Assembly (NCBI GenBank): GCA_913020235.1
Contig: CAJWBT010000032.1
Location: 1-12,338 of the forward strand
DNA: 12,338 nucleotides
Reading direction: 5' to 3'
Origin: an uncultured Chloroflexota bacterium
Lineage (GTDB): Bacteria; Chloroflexota; Dehalococcoidia; UBA3495
The notes under the pieces are model-generated. The model had not been told where the DNA came from, searched no databases, and saw only the letters and a program-made list of their open reading frames with translations. Shown piece by piece: positions 1 through 6,523 of this stretch. A program made the position numbers and the translations under genes. Position 1 is the first letter of the stretch; the number at the start of each line of letters is the position of its first letter.

Positions 1-62
1 ACAAGCGCCATTTGGGCGGAGAGAGCCGAAACCTCTACCGGATGGTGCTGAGACGGAGTTGA
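1..62 (+). CDS. C-terminal end of an unidentified upstream protein (partial)
   Basis: An open frame enters the window (first full codon at base 3) and ends at TGA 60-62. The last residues read RNLYRMVLRRS. The stop overlaps the TTG start of the next gene (TTGA, 59-62), an arrangement typical of translationally coupled operon genes; this is the main reason to think it real. About 19 residues are visible and I do not recognise the family. The frame of the glycosyltransferase itself is also open to the window edge, so this short tail could be chance. Confidence 0.4.
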   Translation, partial: KRHLGGESRNLYRMVLRRS

Positions 63-1288
63 ACGTCCAACGGGTAGCCTTCATCACTTTTCATGCCTGC
101 CCCCTGGCGGCCCCCGGAGAGGGAAAGTCAGGGGGTATGAATGTATACGTGCGCCAGTTGGCCCGAGCCCTGGGCGACCAGGGAGTGCACGTGGACATCT
201 TCACCCGCAACCACTCGACGGCGGTCGAGCAGATACAATCAATCTCACCGAACGTGCGGGTGGTGCACCTGCCCGGAGGTGAGGCGAATGCGCCCCTGGA
301 AGGCCTGTTCCGCTACCTCGGCCCGTTCCTGAAGGCGGTGGAAGAGTTTCAGCGGAAAAACCGGCTGACTTACCAGGTTGTCCATTCTCATTACTGGCTT
401 TCCGGCTGGGTGGGCCGCGCCATGGCCTGCCAGCAGATGATCCCCCACGTGGTAACTTTTCACACCATGGGACTCATCAAGATGCAGTCCCGGGCCGAGG
501 AGATGGAGCCGCTGGAGCGCCACCAAGTGGAGCGGGAGCTGGTGGGCTCCGCCGACCGGATCGTCGCCTTCAGCGCCAACGAGCGCGACGCCATGGTCCG
601 GCTCTATGGGGCGGATGCCAGCCGTATTGCGGTAGCCCCATGCGGTGTGGACCTGTCCTTGTTCCGCCCGCTGGACCAGCGGCAGGCCCGGGAAAAATTG
701 GGGCTCAATGGGGGCAACGTGTTCCTCTACGTGGGCCGGCTGGAACCGCTAAAGGGAGTGGAGCTGCTGTTGCACGCCGCGGCCCACCTGGAGACGTGTC
801 GGCCGATGCGCGTGCTGGTGGTAGGGGGCGACGCCAACGGAGACCAGCAGGTGGACCGGCTGCGCAGCCTGGCCAGGAGCCTGCAAATGGACAGCGTGTT
901 CGATTTCGTGGGCCGGGTCGATCAGGAAGAGCTGCCCCTGTACTACAACGCCGCCGACGTGTGCGTGGTGCCCTCCTACTACGAAAGCTTCGGCCTGGCA
1001 GCCCTGGAGTCCATGGCTTGCGGGACCCCGGTGGTGGCGGCGCGGGTAGGAGGCCTCTCCACTGTAGTGCAGCACGGACGCACCGGCTACCTGAAATCCT
1101 GGCGCTGCCCCGAGGCCTTTGCCAGCTCCCTGGAGATGATCATATCCAATGCCAGGCTGCAACACAGCATGGGCCTGGCTGCCCGGAGGCGGGCGGAAGG
1201 GATGGGTTGGCAACAAGTGGCCGCCAGATTGAGCCAGGAATACGAAATGTTGACCGAGAACCTATGGGAAGGCGATAATGGCGGGTAG
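59..1288 (+). CDS. GT4-family glycosyltransferase, MshA-like (D-inositol-3-phosphate glycosyltransferase type)
   Basis: A 409-residue GT-B retaining glycosyltransferase. The N-terminal domain has the MshA-type segment GGMNVYVRQLARAL (25-38), HSHYWLSG (109-116) and HTMG (135-138). The C-terminal nucleotide-sugar domain has GRLEPLKG (226-233) and the E-x7-E element (ESFGLAALE, E309 and E317), followed by GTPVVAARVGG. From memory of Corynebacterium MshA, the inositol-phosphate contacts Tyr110, Thr134 and Arg154 appear to align with Y112, T136 and R154 here; the fourth (Lys78) does not align clearly. MshA joins GlcNAc from UDP-GlcNAc to inositol-3-phosphate, the first step of mycothiol synthesis. 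Sucrose-phosphate-synthase-like GT4 enzymes share much of this pattern, so the acceptor is uncertain. The TTG start at 59 places the protein at the family's usual N-terminus and overlaps the upstream stop. No transmembrane segment is seen; the protein is probably cytosolic. Confidence 0.88.
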   Translation: MNVQRVAFITFHACPLAAPGEGKSGGMNVYVRQLARALGDQGVHVDIFTRNHSTAVEQIQSISPNVRVVHLPGGEANAPLEGLFRYLGPFLKAVEEFQRKNRLTYQVVHSHYWLSGWVGRAMACQQMIPHVVTFHTMGLIKMQSRAEEMEPLERHQVERELVGSADRIVAFSANERDAMVRLYGADASRIAVAPCGVDLSLFRPLDQRQAREKLGLNGGNVFLYVGRLEPLKGVELLLHAAAHLETCRPMRVLVVGGDANGDQQVDRLRSLARSLQMDSVFDFVGRVDQEELPLYYNAADVCVVPSYYESFGLAALESMACGTPVVAARVGGLSTVVQHGRTGYLKSWRCPEAFASSLEMIISNARLQHSMGLAARRRAEGMGWQQVAARLSQEYEMLTENLWEGDNGG

Positions 1289-1410
1289 CAAAGTTTTGCG
1301 CCAACATTGGCGGGGCAAGCCACGGGCTGCCAGCCGTTGAGCCGTTAGGGCTGTCGCCGCGCCGTCCCCTGCGGCCGTATAGGCAGTGGTGGTTCACCCG
1401 GAGGAATCCG

Positions 1411-2097
1411 TTGATCCCCGAGCCCCAGGAATTTCAACACACCAGGCGCCGCCGTCTGGGACCGCTCCGTGGGCCTGTAGTCCACATCGAGCGGACCCTG
1501 GGGGCCGGTATCCTTGTCATACTGCCCATCGGCATCACCGTTGTGATCCTCAAGTTCTTCTTCGACTTGCTGGACCCGGTGCTCCAGCCGGTGGTAGACC
1601 TTCTTCCGGGGCCCGACATCCCCGGCCTCGGTTTTCTGGCCCTGATGTTCCTGCTCTACCTGGCGGGTCTCATCACGGCTCACGTTTTGGGCCGCCGCGT
1701 GATCGACTTGGCCCACCGGGTCCTCGAGGTCATCCCGGTGGTGAAGGGTATTTACGGCACCACCCGCAGCGCGATTGAGATGCTCTCGGGCAACAACGGG
1801 CACCGCTACAGCAGCGTCGTGCTCATCGACTTTCCCCGCCCGGGCACCCGAGCTATCGGGCTGGTGACCTCCCGCATGTTCGATTCCAACGGAGATGAAA
1901 CCCTGGCGGTGTACATCCCCACCACGCCAATCCCATCTTCTGGCTTCCTGGTCATCGTTGCGGCTTCCGAGGTGATACCCACCGATATGAGCGTGGAGGA
2001 TGCGATGAGGGTGGTGATCTCCGGCGGGATCCTCACCGCCCAGGTATTTCAGCGGTTCGGAGTGGCGTCCGGCGAAACGCCCCGTTCGAACCAGTGA
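1411..2097 (+). CDS. DUF502 family membrane protein
   Basis: A 228-residue protein with two hydrophobic segments, about residues 30-52 and 72-94, separated by a short DLLDPVLQP loop. A soluble C-terminal part follows, with the DUF502 pattern VIPVVKGIYGTTRSAIE and later VYIPTTPIPSSGFLVIV. DUF502 proteins are small integral membrane proteins of unknown biochemical role, widespread in bacteria and plants. The start is TTG at 1411, preceded by GGAGG with six bases between, a strong ribosome-binding site. It lies 122 bases after the glycosyltransferase on the same strand and could be co-transcribed; no terminator is evident between them. Its 3' end overlaps the convergent acetyltransferase gene by 49 bases. 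Confidence 0.9.
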   Translation: MIPEPQEFQHTRRRRLGPLRGPVVHIERTLGAGILVILPIGITVVILKFFFDLLDPVLQPVVDLLPGPDIPGLGFLALMFLLYLAGLITAHVLGRRVIDLAHRVLEVIPVVKGIYGTTRSAIEMLSGNNGHRYSSVVLIDFPRPGTRAIGLVTSRMFDSNGDETLAVYIPTTPIPSSGFLVIVAASEVIPTDMSVEDAMRVVISGGILTAQVFQRFGVASGETPRSNQ

Positions 2098-2969
2098 CGC
2101 TCTCCCGCCTTCTCGAAGCCAACGGAGTCGTACAGGCGGATAGCTGGAGCGTTGTCCTGGTCCACCTGCAGGCCAATGGAGGCCACATCGAGGGACAGGA
2201 GGAATTCCATCCCCGCCAGTAAGATGTGGCGGCTGATGCCCTGTCCTCGGTATTCCGGCACGACCCCGATCATGCCGATCACCCCTCGGATGGTGCCATT
2301 GACGGGAGCCAGGCAGGTCCAGCAATAGCCGGCGGTCTTTTCCTCATGGCGTAGAAACAGAATGCCCCGTTGAGGGATATTGACCATCAAGCTGCGGTAC
2401 TCTATCTGCTCCACCGTGTTGGGACAGAAGCCCCAGCTATCGCCAAAAGCGGCGTTTTGGACCTCGGTAAGTATTGCGGCGTCCCCTGGTTGAAATGGAC
2501 GGATCGTGAACCCGTCGGGGACCCCTGATTTGGGCAGAGCTTTGTCACTCCAGACCAGGTCCCAATAGGTGCGGACCAAAGAGAACCCCTCGTCCCGCAA
2601 GAGGCTGGCCTGGGACGAAAGGCCCGGCAGGCAAGAATGGACTACCCGGACTCCAAGCTCGCGGGCCCGCCTCAAAGCGCGGCGGACCAGCTCCTCTTGG
2701 TGGACGCTGCCGGCCAGTTTAGGCGCCACCTCCAATTCCAGTACCGCACGGCCGATGGGGGTTTCCGGAACGACCAGGCAAAAGCCATGCACCCGGTCAC
2801 CTTCCTTGAGGAGAAAGCAGTTATCCGTGGGGGACAATCCTGGCTGGCCCAGTATCTGCTGAAAGGTCTTCCGGCCCAAGGCACGGCCTGGTTCGCCCCA
2901 CGTGCTACGCGTCTCGACAAAATCCAGCAGCGCCGGCAAACGGTCGCCGGAGAAGTTACTTACTCGCAA
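2049..2969 (-). CDS. Tandem-GNAT acetyltransferase, MshD (mycothiol synthase)-like architecture
   Basis: A 306-residue protein with two GNAT-like halves. Residues 1-140 form a degenerate N-terminal domain lacking a clear acetyl-CoA loop. Residues 152-296 form a good GNAT domain with the acetyl-CoA loop VVPEYRGQGIS (236-246) and the C-terminal motif NAPAIRLYDSVGFE (273-286). The length and the linker plus second-domain start (VPDGFTIRPF, then QNAAFG) resemble MshD, which acetylates Cys-GlcN-Ins using acetyl-CoA; the substrate here is unproven. I chose the TTG start at 2969 because AAGGA lies seven bases upstream and the GNAT fold begins there. The frame stays open to 3134, but that region contains the likely promoter (3106-3134) and a sequence unlike the family. 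It converges with and overlaps the DUF502 gene by 49 bases. Confidence 0.82.
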   Translation of the reverse strand: MRVSNFSGDRLPALLDFVETRSTWGEPGRALGRKTFQQILGQPGLSPTDNCFLLKEGDRVHGFCLVVPETPIGRAVLELEVAPKLAGSVHQEELVRRALRRARELGVRVVHSCLPGLSSQASLLRDEGFSLVRTYWDLVWSDKALPKSGVPDGFTIRPFQPGDAAILTEVQNAAFGDSWGFCPNTVEQIEYRSLMVNIPQRGILFLRHEEKTAGYCWTCLAPVNGTIRGVIGMIGVVPEYRGQGISRHILLAGMEFLLSLDVASIGLQVDQDNAPAIRLYDSVGFEKAGERHWFERGVSPDATPNR

Positions 2970-3105
2970 ATTGGAATCCTTGCGGTACGACGGTAATTGG
3001 TGGCATTTGGGCAGATGCTCGGCGAGTTCATCCGAGGAACGCCCGACTGACGGTGTCGAAAAGCGTAAGCCGGCCGCTGAAAAAGGCCCTCGCCACTCTC
3101 GCCCG

Positions 3106-3134
3106 ATTGTAGCAGAGTATCCCACCGTCCACAA
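3106..3134 (-). promoter_or_regulatory. Sigma70-type promoter for the GNAT gene
   Basis: On the minus strand, TTGTGG (3134-3129) is separated by 17 bases from TACAAT (3111-3106), with an extended -10 TGC just before it. Transcription would start near 3099 and give a leader of about 130 nt before the TTG start at 2969. The stretch TCTGCTACAAT is identical to the promoter before the S41-like gene. Confidence 0.6.
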
Positions 3135-3455
3135 TCTTACCTCATGGTATATGTCGCCAATTGCCGATGCCCTTTCCTGTTTTCAATATTCTCCCGGTAC
3201 CAGCTTGGTCCATGGCCGTGGTCCTTCGTCCGTGCTCGCCAACCCCTGCTTCAGCACCATTATCTGCCTGGAAATGATCCAGCCCGACCACATGGCTTGG
3301 CCCGTCAGGCGTCGGACACCCACCTCCCCGAACCCGATCATGCGGCTCAACTGAGTCCGTGGCCACGGGGCATTCGGGTTCTCGGTGCTCCGCTACTTTG
3401 TACCTTGCGCTGAGTCTTGTAGACGTCGTCTCAGTCCTGCAAATCAGTCAAGTCT
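3135..3455. other. Intergenic stretch between GNAT promoter and archaellin duplication; no gene recognised
   Basis: Open frames on both strands give low-complexity, unrelated translations with no domain. No convincing promoter, tRNA or repeat was seen. The promoter of the first archaellin copy must lie here or in the following leader, but no clear -35/-10 pair stands out. Confidence 0.5.
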
Positions 3456-3590
3456 GATTACTCCCAGGTCTGAAGAGGTGGAGACCCCATGCCCAAAAGC
3501 GCATCGCACGCCTACACTGGTTGCAACACTGGTTGTAGGTGAAGATGGCCACGGGAGGCTGCCAGGCCACTTCATGGAGAAGCGCGACCA

Positions 3591-4219
3591 TTGTCAAGAG
3601 TTAAGATTTTGAATTCCCGTGGGGTACGCCTGTCGTGGCGAGACCAGCGAGGGATCACCGGTCTGGAGACGGCCATCGTGCTGATCGCCTTCGTGGTGGT
3701 GTCGTCGGTGTTCGCCTTCGCGGCCCTGTCCACGGGCCTGTTCTCCAGCGACAAAGTGGGGGAGACCCACCAGCCGGGCTGTCGGAAACCCGGGGCAGCA
3801 TGGAACTCAAGGGCTCGGTGATTCTCACCTCCTTTACCACGGAGACTTCGGGAGTGGTGTCGGACATCGCCTTCGTGGTGGCCAGCGCGGCCGGAGGTGA
3901 GTCGATAGACCTGACGCCGGGAAAGACCATCATCAAGTATACGGATGCCTCTCAGTCGAAGATCTTCGAATCCACGTCCGGGTTCACCGTCACGGCGCTG
4001 GGCAACGCGGACACAGACAAGCTGCTGGAGCGCAACGAGGTGTACGAGATCCAGTTGATCGATCTGGAGACGGGAACCGGGACCGACCGGGACACGCTGA
4101 CCAACCCGCTCGTGACCAACAGGACGTTCAGCATCGAAGTGATCCCGCCCAGCGGGGCGGTATTGCACATACAGCGGACCACGCCGGTCTTCTTGGACAC
4201 CACCATTTCGCTTAACTAA
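3591..4219 (+). pseudogene. Archaellin (archaeal-type flagellin) copy 1, frameshifted
   Basis: The aligned start is TTG at 3591 and the stop is TAA at 4217-4219. The first frame encodes the prepilin-like leader ending WRDQRG and the hydrophobic helix [20 protein letters not shown]. After base 3773 one G present in copy 2 (CAGGCC) is missing (CAGCC), which shifts the frame; unrepaired, translation stops at 3821. The second frame then matches copy 2 to the end (GSMELKGSV to TTISLN). With one base restored, the length is exactly that of copy 2. Changes cluster at the lesion: KAKETIQ became KVGETHQ, non-conservative changes in a helix used for filament packing. The start has also decayed to TTG with a more distant GGAGAA. 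A sequencing or assembly error could mimic the deletion, but not the clustered substitutions. Confidence 0.85.
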
Positions 4220-4240
4220 ATCCGAAGCGGCCGTTTCTGT

Positions 4241-4282
4241 GCGAGGCCCGGCCTCGCGAGCCCCAACCGCGGGGCCCGGCTC
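4241..4282 (+). terminator. GC-rich hairpins after archaellin copy 1 (possible terminator)
   Basis: A 7-bp perfect stem GCGAGGC/GCCTCGC (4241-4247 with 4251-4257, 3-base loop) lies 22 bases after the stop. A second GC-rich pairing follows (GAGCC/GGCTC around 4258-4282). There is no U-tract, so it may be a weak or Rho-assisted terminator, or an RNA-stabilising structure. Confidence 0.35.
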
Positions 4283-4440
4283 CCTCCCCGTTAGGAGTGC
4301 TGACACCTGTCTGAGTCCGGTAACTCCCTGTGCAATTAGGTGGAGGTCCCATTCTTAACAGCGCATTGCACGTTCACACTGTGCATAGGTGAAGTTGGCA
4401 AGGAGTGGGGAATCACCCTCTTCCTCGAAAAGGACTAGTA

Positions 4441-5070
4441 ATGTTAAGAAGCAATGTTAGGCAACTCCGGGAAAAAAACCTGGTGTGGCGGGACCAGCGC
4501 GGGATCACCGGTTTGGAGACGGCCATTGTGCTGATCGCCTTCGTGGTGGTCTCGTCGGTGTTCGCCTTCGCGGCCCTGTCCACGGGCCTGTTCTCCAGCG
4601 ACAAGGCGAAGGAGACCATCCAGGCCGGGCTGTCGGAGACCCGGGGCAGCATGGAACTCAAGGGCTCGGTAATCCTCACCTCCTCCACCACGGGTACTTC
4701 GGGAGCGGTGTCGGACATCGCCTTCCAGGTGGCCAGCGCGGCCGGAGGTGAGTCGATAGACCTGACGCCGGGGAAGACCATCATCAAGTATACGGATCCG
4801 TCTCAATCGAAGATCTTCGAATCCACGTCCGGGTTCACCGTCACGGCGCTGGGCAACGCGGACACGGACAAGCTGCTGGAGCGCAACGAGGTGTACGAGA
4901 TCCAGCTGATCGACCTGGAGACGGGAACCGGGACCGGCCGGGACACGCTGACCAACACGCTTGTGCCCAACAAGACGTTCAGCATTGAAGTGATCCCGCC
5001 CAGCGGGGCGGTGCTGTTCATCCAGCGGACCACGCCGGTGTTCCTGGACGCCACCACGTCGCTCAACTAA
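4441..5070 (+). CDS. Archaellin / archaeal-type flagellin filament subunit
   Basis: A 209-residue secreted filament subunit of the archaellin family (Arch_flagellin). The leader is basic and class III: residues 1-21 end in WRDQRG, so a prepilin-type peptidase should cut after G21. The mature protein starts [16 protein letters not shown], a continuous hydrophobic helix to about residue 52, with Glu at mature position 5 (E26). This is the assembly helix of archaellins. The remaining part (about 65-209) is beta-rich with many Thr/Ser, as in the surface-exposed domain. I chose ATG 4441 because AAAGGA sits six bases upstream; a GTG 36 bases earlier only adds residues before the basic leader. Archaella have been described in Chloroflexota bacteria, which fits this context. 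A type IV pilin of archaeal type is the alternative. No other archaellum gene is in the window. Confidence 0.85.
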   Translation: MLRSNVRQLREKNLVWRDQRGITGLETAIVLIAFVVVSSVFAFAALSTGLFSSDKAKETIQAGLSETRGSMELKGSVILTSSTTGTSGAVSDIAFQVASAAGGESIDLTPGKTIIKYTDPSQSKIFESTSGFTVTALGNADTDKLLERNEVYEIQLIDLETGTGTGRDTLTNTLVPNKTFSIEVIPPSGAVLFIQRTTPVFLDATTSLN

Positions 5071-5095
5071 ACCCAATAACGTCTGTCTTTTTGCG

Positions 5096-5129
5096 ACGAC
5101 CGAGCCCCGCCTCCGCGGCGCTCGGTCGT
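5096..5129 (+). terminator. Strong hairpin after intact archaellin gene
   Basis: A perfect 10-bp stem ACGACCGAGC/GCTCGGTCGT (5096-5105 with 5120-5129) continues inward with CCGC/GCGG (5107-5110 with 5115-5118). It begins 25 bases after the stop codon. The following bases are TCATCGTCC, so the U-tract is poor. Confidence 0.6.
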
Positions 5130-5689
5130 TCATCGTCCTGCTGCCAACCGATGGGGAGGGGATAGCGCCGCGCCGCAGGAGAGCCTCATCGCCTGTCCCG
5201 TCTCCGCTGCACCCCGGATTCCCAGCTTGGCAACCGCTGCGGCAAAGTTGAATCGGTGCCCATTTCGTTCTCCCGTTGGCCCGTTGTCGTTTTGCTCCAG
5301 CATCGAGCCCGGTGAACCGTTTCCTACCCCCTGCTTCCAGGGCGGACAAGATGGCAATAGAAGAACGGAATCGATCTTGTCTCTATAGCGGCCCGGAGCA
5401 TTGGAAGTGGTCACCTGCCGTGTTGCCGCTGAAGCGGCCGCGCCGCCTGGCCCCAAATTCAAAGTTGACCCTATAGCTACGTTCCTGTACTATTGGGCAC
5501 GGCCTACAATCCCTGGGGTCGATGACGACAACGGCCGGAGTCTGGCCGTTCCAACATAGGTATCGGCTGAGGTTGCGAAGGGAATCGTCGTGACCTCCGG
5601 ACGGGAAGCCGTGGAAACGGCCCGGTATCGGGCTGGCGTCGTGCGTCTCCGGCCTGCTAGGGAGGGACCTTGCTGGAGGTAACCGGCGG
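5130..5689. other. Non-coding stretch upstream of the LmbE-like gene
   Basis: No open frame here looks like a protein: those on both strands are short and have biased composition. It holds the promoter at 5465-5493 and a small hairpin AACGGCC/GGCCGTT (5530-5536 with 5544-5550) in the predicted leader. The leader of about 190 nt is long, but I recognise no riboswitch class in it. Confidence 0.5.
5465..5493 (+). promoter_or_regulatory. Sigma70-type promoter upstream of the LmbE/PIG-L gene
   Basis: TTGACC (5465-5470), a 17-base spacer, and TACTAT (5488-5493): five of six -35 bases and four of six -10 bases match consensus. Transcription would begin near 5500. This is the best promoter match upstream of the deacetylase. 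Confidence 0.6.
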
Positions 5690-6394
5690 ATGGAAGAAAC
5701 ACCGCAGCGGGTGTTGGTGGTTATCCCTCACCCCGATGATGCTGAGTTCTGGTGTGCGGGAACGGTCGCCCGGTGGATCAGCCGGGGAGCGTCGGTCTGG
5801 TACGTCTTGTGCACCGACGGCGACAAAGGCAGCAGTGATTCCCACGCTACTTCTCAGGAACTGGCGCCCTCCCGGGAGCGGGAGCAAAGGGAAGCAGCCC
5901 GGATATTGGGCGTGGAAGAAGTGGTGACGCTGCACCGCCCCGATGGAGAGCTTGAAGACACCCGAGATTTTCGCCGGGAGATCGTTCGCGAGATTCGGCG
6001 GGTCCGCCCTGAGTTGGTCATGTGCCCGGAGCCTTACCGCAAGAACTTGGCCTGGCACCGGGACCACCGGATAGCCGGCCAGGTGACGCTGGACGCGGTC
6101 TTTCCCTGGGCCCGCGACCACCTGCATTTCGTGGAACTCTGGGAAAAAGAAGGCCTGGAGCCCCACAAGACGGGCACCATCCTTTTCTGGGGCGCCGAGC
6201 AACCCGACACCCATATAGATGTAAGCGATACCATTGGCGTGAAGATTCAGGCGGTGCTGGCCCACCAGAGCCAGATGACGGCCCGCACCGAGGCCGAGGT
6301 CGAGGAGTTCGTCAAGGATTGGGCCAAGAACGCCGGGGCGGACCAGGGGTACAGCTACGCTGAAGCCTTCCGCAAGCTTACCTTCCGGACCTAG
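5690..6394 (+). CDS. LmbE/PIG-L family zinc-dependent N-deacetylase (MshB/BshB-like)
   Basis: A 234-residue protein with the family's metal motif HPDD (14-17) after the VLVVIP strand, CTDGDKG (41-47), the second metal site HRDH (123-126), HQSQ (192-195) and the C-terminal YAEAFR (223-228). These enzymes hydrolyse the N-acetyl group of GlcNAc-linked substrates. MshB acts on GlcNAc-inositol in mycothiol synthesis, BshB on GlcNAc-malate in bacillithiol synthesis, and others on antibiotics or lipids. The pattern HPDD, HRDH, HxSQ and YAEAF is closest to the BshB/MshB group, but the substrate is not decided by sequence. ATG 5690 follows GGAGG at 5675-5679 with a rather long spacing of 10. It has its own promoter. 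Its TAG stop lies inside the terminal repeat of the adjoining MITE-like element, so its last residues may have been set by that insertion. Confidence 0.88.
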   Translation: MEETPQRVLVVIPHPDDAEFWCAGTVARWISRGASVWYVLCTDGDKGSSDSHATSQELAPSREREQREAARILGVEEVVTLHRPDGELEDTRDFRREIVREIRRVRPELVMCPEPYRKNLAWHRDHRIAGQVTLDAVFPWARDHLHFVELWEKEGLEPHKTGTILFWGAEQPDTHIDVSDTIGVKIQAVLAHQSQMTARTEAEVEEFVKDWAKNAGADQGYSYAEAFRKLTFRT

Positions 6395-6523
6395 TACTCA
6401 GTCAACTTGGTTTTGAAAGGATGTCATTCCGAGGAGCAGAGCGACGAGGAATCTTATCGTTACGCTGAGATTCTTCGCTTCGCTCAAAATGACAATTGCA
6501 GATTTAGGTTGATTGAGTACTAG
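6391..6523. mobile_element. 133-bp MITE-like palindromic element
   Basis: Terminal inverted repeats CTAGTACTCAGTCAAC (6391-6406) and GTTGATTGAGTACTAG (6508-6523) match at 15 of 16 positions. Inside is a second imperfect palindrome bounded by TGTCATT (6422-6428) and AATGACA (6488-6494), containing GAGGAATCTT and GAGATTCTTCGCTTCGCTC. Read in one minus-strand frame it gives ILSEAKNL, a signature of an interspersed repeat common in several bacterial phyla (established from recall, not searched). There is no coding capacity, so mobilisation would need a transposase in trans. CTAG occurs at both outer ends; a TA or CTAG target duplication (as for IS630/Tc1-type elements) is possible. The element could fold into a hairpin and act as a terminator for the deacetylase gene. 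Confidence 0.75.

Larger units (their letters stand above)
3456..5070 (+). repeat. Tandem duplication of an archaellin gene with its upstream leader
   Basis: Two direct copies: 3456-4219 and 4319-5070. The leaders share TTACTCCC/TAACTCCC, AGGTGGAG, then AGCGCAT(C/T)GCACG, then AGGTGAAG exactly 50 bases before each start codon. Copy 1 carries an extra 12-base period (ACACTGGTTG at 3514-3523 and again at 3526-3535) that is single in copy 2. The mature coding parts are about 92% identical at protein level by my hand count, while the short pre-sequences and the downstream flanks have diverged. Confidence 0.85.

Noticed and set aside
640..1278. 212-codon plus-strand frame inside the glycosyltransferase
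   Set aside because: Gly/Arg/Ala-rich shadow of the real gene in another frame.
1345..2325. Long minus-strand open frame opposite the DUF502 gene
   Set aside because: His/Arg/Gly/Asp-rich translation typical of an antisense frame in GC-rich DNA; the plus strand encodes a recognisable DUF502 protein.
2970..3134. Longer N-terminus for the GNAT protein
   Set aside because: The extension covers the -10/-35 pair at 3106-3134 and has no similarity to the family; the TTG at 2969 has a well-placed ribosome-binding site.
3385..3612. Small open frame overlapping the archaellin leader
   Set aside because: Crosses the leader repeat blocks, has no domain, and ends inside archaellin copy 1.
4296..4440. 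Cyclic di-GMP or other known riboswitch before archaellin
   Set aside because: I compared the leader with remembered GEMM, fluoride, TPP and FMN cores and found no match; it is reported only as a conserved leader.
4444..5349. 301-codon minus-strand open frame opposite archaellin copy 2
   Set aside because: It mirrors the archaellin coding sequence and reappears opposite copy 1 simply because the gene is duplicated; no domain or start signal.
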